From assembly GCF_000003815.2 (NCBI RefSeq), contig NC_049988.1, positions 3,839,765 through 3,903,764 of the forward strand: a stretch of DNA of 64,000 nt. The letters run 5' to 3'. This document shows positions 59,235-64,000 of this stretch, one piece after another. The stretch comes from Branchiostoma floridae (lineage: Eukaryota; Chordata; Leptocardii; Amphioxiformes; Branchiostomatidae). The translations under genes were made by a program, and so were the position numbers. How positions within the stretch are numbered: the stretch's first letter is position 1; every line of letters begins with the position of its first letter. The notes below the pieces were generated by a model. The model saw nothing but the letters and a program-made list of their open reading frames with translations. It was not told the DNA's origin and ran no database searches.

Positions 59235-59309
59235 AGTTAACGTTTTATGGAGGGGGGGGGGTCTACATCATGATGATGCAAGAAAATCAGTTTTCAATCT
59301 TGATGTAAC

Positions 59310-60620
59310 GTTAGGAGTGATTAGGAGTCGGGTTTTCTGTGCAGGCCTGTTACGTGGTCGGTAGTCCACTTGTTTTCCTTGGGTTGTTTATACTGTTACC
59401 GCTCCTGAGCTAAATATAGCAACGTTGGAAGCTACTATCTGGACAAGTAGGGTACTTCAGGTACATCGTAGGCTTTACGATAATCCATATTTTCTCACGG
59501 ATTATCTACTAACCGGTGCGAGTGATGTAACTGTTCTAGATCTCTATTCTAGTCTCAACTATTTTTCAGACTTCGTGAGATTATGAAGTTTCGTTATACC
59601 TTTGAATTTTGTTCTTGTATTCTAACATGGTCGTTTATGCTACTGGAGAAATCGTAGACTTGGTAAGAGAATGGGGTTTCTGTACAGGGCTGTTACGTGT
59701 GGATAGTTCACTTGTTTTCCTTGGGTTGCTTGTGTAGTTGGGGATCGCAGCTGAATTTGAGAACGTGTCGAGCTACTTTCTGGACATGTAAGGCACTTCA
59801 TACGTATCGTAAGCTTTAAGATAATCCATATTTTCCCATGACTTATGCCCTTACTGGTGCCAGTGATGTAACCAGTGTTCTAGATCTCTATTCTAGTCTC
59901 ACACTTAACTATTTTTCAGACTTCGTAAGATTATGACGTTTCGTTATGCCGTTAAATTTTGTTCTTGTATTCTAACATGGTCGTTGATACTACTGGAGAA
60001 ATCGTAGACTTGGTAAGGGAAGGGGGTTTCTGTACACTGGGCTGTTACGTGTGGATAGTTTAGTTGTTTTCCTTGGGCTGTTTGTGTAGTTGGGGATCGA
60101 AGCTGAATTTGAGAACGTGTCGAGCTACTTTCTGGACAAGTGGGGTACTTCAGATGTATCGTAGGCTTTTAAGATAATCCGTATTTTCCCATGACTTATG
60201 CCCTTACTGGTGCCAGTGATGTAACTGTTCTAGATCTCTATTCTAGTCTGGCACTTAACTATTTTTCAGACGTCGTGAGATTATGGCGTTTCGTTATACC
60301 TTTGAATTTTGTTCTTGTATTCTAACATGGTCGTTTATGTTACTGGAGAATTTGTAGACATGTTGAAGGGAGGGGGTCTGTACAGGGCTGTTACGTGTGG
60401 TTAGTCCACTTGTTTTCCTTGGGTTGTTTGTGTAGTTGGGAATCGCAGCTGCATTTGAGAACGTGTCGAGCTACTTTCTGGACAAGTAAGGCACTTCACT
60501 TGTGTCGTACGCTTTAAGATAATCCATATTTTCCCATGACTTATGCCCTTACTGTTGCCAGTGGTGTAAATAATGTTTCAGATCTGTACTCTAGTCTGTC
60601 ACAAATCTCTATTTGCTATG
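59310..60620. repeat. ~347-bp tandem array, about 3.5 units
   Basis: Anchor GTTCTAGATCTCTATTCTAG at about 59533, 59877 and 60227, and a diverged version near 60575 (spacings 344, 350 and 348). Other shared words are CACTTGTTTTCCTTGGG, TTTGAGAACGTGTCGAGCTA and GTATTCTAACATGGTCGTT. The last unit opens into a chance frame of 113 codons. Confidence 0.9.
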
Positions 60621-60639
60621 GTGCTGTATATAATGATGA

Positions 60640-61375
60640 CATTTATTTAGATGCGCTGAGGGTTACTGACAAACTATATACTAGTAGATTACGTCTATGG
60701 GACTTTATGACTTGCGTGCTTGGTGGTAGTTTACTGACAGACGTGCTAAGTTGTCTTCAACTGTTGTTTGTGTTAAGGCCACAGCAAGTAAATTTTATGG
60801 GTGGCATCCTCTGCACACAGACCTTCAAACTTATTGAAGAGGGCGAAAACGGCAAGATGCGTAAAAAATATATCTAGATTTTTAAAATATGCACCGGAAA
60901 CGTTGTAACAAGGATTGAAGCGACCAAACATGGTATCACAGCCAACAAGTCTTTTATTTCTGTATTCAAGAGCTGTATTCATATCATTCACCATTATTCG
61001 CGTAGGTGACAAAGTGCGCAAGCATGCTACAAAGTCGGCAACAAACTTGTTTGTGTTGACTTGAGCTGTTTCTTGCTTATTCAAGGCCTGAGAGGAACAC
61101 TCAGTGTTTTTCGTGGAAAGGATATCCCGCATTTTCCACACGCAGTCCTACTGTGACATTACCATCATATTGAAAGACTTCTATTGTGATACTAGTACTC
61201 CAACTTCAGGGCGTCTCACCTGCGCCGCCTAACAGCAGGAAACGGTACTGTAGTGTGAAGAAATCGCTGCTTACATGTGAGTGCGGCATGATAACATTCA
61301 AACCTTAGTCGAACACCTCTGAGTTATTAGTCACAATTATGATTATTATCAGATTTTGAGCTAAGATCCACTTTA
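60640..61375. other. no gene recognised
   Basis: Contains a TAAGGCCACAGCAAGTAAAT word near 60774 like the AAGGCCAC termini, and a ~60-bp segment at 60903-60965 shared with 50827-50890. Open frames on both strands here match no family I know. Confidence 0.4.
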
Positions 61376-61662
61376 TGTAAAATGAGAATTAGTGCTCATT
61401 CGCTAGAAACAGAAAGTCAGATACAAAAATTCTGTGGAAAGCAGTGGAAGATGAACTACATTTTATCTGTCAATGTTCACAATACCGTTCTGAAATAAAT
61501 AAATTATTCCTTGAAATTTGCAACATTTTTCCAAGCACACCTTACCGACCAACAAAAACAGTCTTCTTGCTTGAGTCGTCCAACCCGTTTCTCTACGAAA
61601 GTTTTGGACAATGCACACAGAAAAGAAGTCAAACCCCTCAACTCGTTAAAACGTTAGATTAG
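61376..61662 (+). pseudogene. 3' tail of a non-LTR retrotransposon ORF2
   Basis: MRISAHSLETES at 61382 and, after a frameshift near 61440, VEDELHFICQCSQYRSEINK match the C-terminal zinc-binding region that ends many LINE reverse-transcriptase polyproteins (..RISAH.LE.E.., then EDE.HF...C..Y...R). The reverse transcriptase itself is absent, as expected for a 5'-truncated copy. The frame is broken at least once. Confidence 0.7.
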
Positions 61663-62178
61663 AACAGATGTCATTTCCCTTTTAATTTATCTATAACGCT
61701 ATAATTCATTTTCATTCTTTGTTGAAGTATACAATGCAATATCACTGTTTTATTTTGTTTGCAACTAGCATTCAGGCATGATCTTGCAATTCGCCCATTC
61801 CTCGTTAAAGGGGCAAATTGCTGTCGCACATAAGCAGCAGGCCACAGTTTTCTTTAAAGACACAATGACTACGTATTTTGCCCTTTTCCGTTACAAGTAC
61901 ATGATAGTAATATGCTAAGCAATGTTTTCCCACCATTGTTAGTTGCCTTTTGGTCGTCCCGGGTAAGGTTTTGCTTAGAAACACGCTAAAAACACGTGTC
62001 GGAAATGCTATAAAGGTGAATATCGTGGCATTCTGATAATGAAAAGACGTTAGTTCTTTAAATTTTCAGTCATAATTTACATCAACCACTTAGGCCGGCT
62101 TGTCACGTGTTGATGAACTTGTCCAGCAGACGACCTTTTTACGTCAGATGCCGTTTTATTCTTGTCGCCAACTTTTGT

Positions 62179-62555
62179 ATAATTTACGTTACCTAACTTC
62201 TGTTGGGTGTAATTCGCTTACGAAAAGACATTTTCCGATAATTTTTTCACTGTTTTCTCTGCTAAACAGTGGTGTTGCGTAACAAACAAATGACAGAACA
62301 CATAAAACACGAATGTTGGAAACATGACTATAACCGCCAATCTCAGGCCGTTTGTCACTTTTTTGATATAATTTACGTTACCATAATAAGTCCCTTAGAA
62401 TGTATAGAAAGATCATTACTTTTGTACTCATGGGAAAGAATGCTCCCAGATAAGTAATTGCCTGCAGAGTTAATCTTTCCAGAGCTGTTTGTTAAAATTT
62501 TATTTATCATTAAAAGCATAAATATAATTTACGTTACCATATAATTTACGTTACC
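62179..62555 (+). repeat. four perfect copies of a 15-mer, ATAATTTACGTTACC
   Basis: Copies at 62179-62193, 62368-62382, 62524-62538 and 62541-62555, all on the same strand at irregular spacing. A weaker ATAATTTACATCAACC is at about 62071. Confidence 0.9.
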
Positions 62556-62781
62556 ATTTTTTTTCTTCAACATGTCATCGGATGTTCAGCAAGAGCACAT
62601 CAACCAAAGACGTATTATCTGCTGTAATGTTACTGTAGGTGGGCTTGGCTTGCCATAGAGTCACAATGCAGTCTGTTTATATGTTCCTGTTTCAGTGAAT
62701 TTTACGATGCTGGGACTTTTCATTTCTCATAGGAATGTATAAATATGAGGGGCGAGTAAGAACAGAAAGAAACAACACCCC

Positions 62782-62860
62782 GACTCCCGGGATTCGAACC
62801 CGCGCCGAGCCCGGGCAGCCGGATCACAAATCGAACGTGTAAACCGTTCGGCCAAAAGGC
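62782..62860 (-). tRNA. tRNA-Ser-like sequence, probably pseudo or SINE head
   Basis: On the minus strand there are an A box (TGGCCGAACGG), an anticodon arm with loop TTCGATT (anticodon CGA), a long variable arm (GGCTGCCCGGGCTC) and a B box (GGGTTCGAATCC). This layout is that of a serine tRNA. The acceptor ends do not pair (AGCCTTT against GGAGTCG), so it is unlikely to be a working tRNA. Confidence 0.5.
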
Positions 62861-63177
62861 TTAAGCCATTAGGCGTCTTCGGTTTAGCAGTCCTTGAACA
62901 CCACTGTTACACTACTCCCCCTTTTCTTTTCAAGATTCGTCCTCGAATCTCCGAGATCGACATCCCTGTGTGTCCTTTATCGAATTTCTGAAAATTCACA
63001 TTTGTTCTTTGGTACGTGCATATGTAAGGAGATTACACACTGCATTTTGAAACCAAAAATTTCCACAGAAAATATCCGAAACAGTGCGGGCTTTTTAGAA
63101 CGAACAAAACTCATTATCAATGTTAGAAGGAGCCACCCCCCTTACAGTCTGTACTTATTCCCTCTGCTCTGGTATTT

Positions 63178-63357
63178 GTTTCGCTCCTTTTTATTGGTCA
63201 ATGCCTGCATATATCTTACTTTCTTGTGTGTATCGCTACTTTTGATTGGTCAAAATGAATCGACACCGGCACCAGTGTCGATTTGCATCGACGCTGGTGC
63301 CGGTGTCGATGCAAATCGACACCGGTGCATTCATTCTGACCAATCAGAGGAGCGAAA
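63178..63357. repeat. strong hairpin with TCGACACCGG repeats
   Basis: The core 63244-63345 folds nearly end to end: GATTGGTCAAAATGAATCGA pairs with the complement of TCATTCTGACCAATC. The centre contains repeated TCGACACCGG and GCATCGAC words. GTTTCGCTCC (63178) pairs with GGAGCGAAAC (63348-63357) as an outer arm. Confidence 0.85.
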
Positions 63358-64000
63358 CCCACCTGCCTGGCCTGGATCTCTGTGTTACGGCGTCATAACC
63401 AACGTGGAACGGGGCCTTCTGATTGGCCCGCGGCGCCTGGTTATATGATAATGTTGTTTATAGCCTTGCTCATCAACAAAAGCCTTGTTATACACATATT
63501 ACACAGTTCTTTCTGCCAGTATTATTCAACCACACGATATAAGGTGTATGGATGGACATTTTGTTAGGTAGCACATTCATTCTGTATTGATGTGACATTG
63601 TGTTTGTTCCACGAACAAAAATTTTCCTGACATTAAAAAATGTCTTATAAGAAGTGCGATAACTGGTGTTTAGTTTGTTGTCTTCCCAATATCGAAAGCT
63701 TGTGCTAGAAAGGCCCAGTCCATCTGGTGCATGTTGCCATCGCATCGTGTCCTGCTATTCCCAAAGACTTGATTAAAGGACGTGAGGACGAAGCGGTTCT
63801 AACCTAGAGCGTGTGATTGCGTGAATCCTTTGTTACTTAGCATGTATTTAAATGGACCCCGCCAAGATAGAGACCTTGCATATCTTGGGTGTCTTTCCGC
63901 AGAGTCCGGGTGGGTACAGGACGAACAAGATTATACGGCTATTCCGGATAACAAAGATACACTTTTTTGCTACTCTGAGTTAGCAACATGAAGATAAGAG
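63358..64000. other. window end, no gene recognised
   Basis: Only short frames without recognisable content; a gene continuing past the window cannot be excluded. Confidence 0.35.

Noticed and set aside
60536-60877. 113-codon plus-strand frame and the overlapping 122-codon minus-strand frame at 60773-61141
   Set aside because: The first begins in the last unit of the 347-bp array; neither shows a known domain or splice context.

Overview
The window looks like draft-assembly DNA from an intron-rich metazoan. The best guess is an invertebrate deuterostome such as amphioxus. This rests on an EFTUD2 orthologue very close to the vertebrate protein, GT-AG introns throughout, an extreme density of short inverted-repeat DNA transposons and tRNA-like SINEs, and three runs of N. 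The species is an inference.

Two genes can be supported. The main one is EFTUD2 (U5 snRNP 116-kDa GTPase, Snu114), plus strand, with 25 coding exons from 26960 to 49618. The exons join in frame into 978 residues with no internal stop. A likely untranslated first exon ends at a strong donor at 25346. The second is a small plus-strand gene at 52778-54782. It has five exons and predicts a 74-residue protein with a mitochondrial-type leader and a c-type haem motif (CAACH) like that of cytochrome c1. It stops right after the motif, and an AATAAA lies 0.4 kb downstream.

Layout: 1-25 kb has no recognisable host gene. It is filled with transposon pieces: a mariner transposase fragment, a 1.6-kb foldback element with a 6-bp target duplication, hAT-like MITEs with 8-9-bp duplications, a pair of inverted TAACAT-ended elements, AAGGCCAC-ended elements, minisatellites and a SINE. 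25-50 kb is EFTUD2, whose introns hold many of the same families. 50.9-52.2 kb holds two more elements, followed by the mini-gene. 55-64 kb is again repeats: a Harbinger-like MITE, CCCTTTCCACTAG elements around assembly gaps, a ~347-bp tandem array, a decayed LINE tail, a tRNA-Ser-like sequence and strong hairpins.

The most unusual feature is inside EFTUD2. Two separate places carry tandem copies of an intron end plus the first codons of the next exon. One is a 123-bp unit containing the start codon and 13 codons of coding exon 1. The other is a ~90-105-bp unit containing the acceptor and about 16 codons of exon 14. Each array puts a series of decoy acceptors, and in the first array decoy start codons, in front of the real exon of a gene that itself encodes a core splicing factor.
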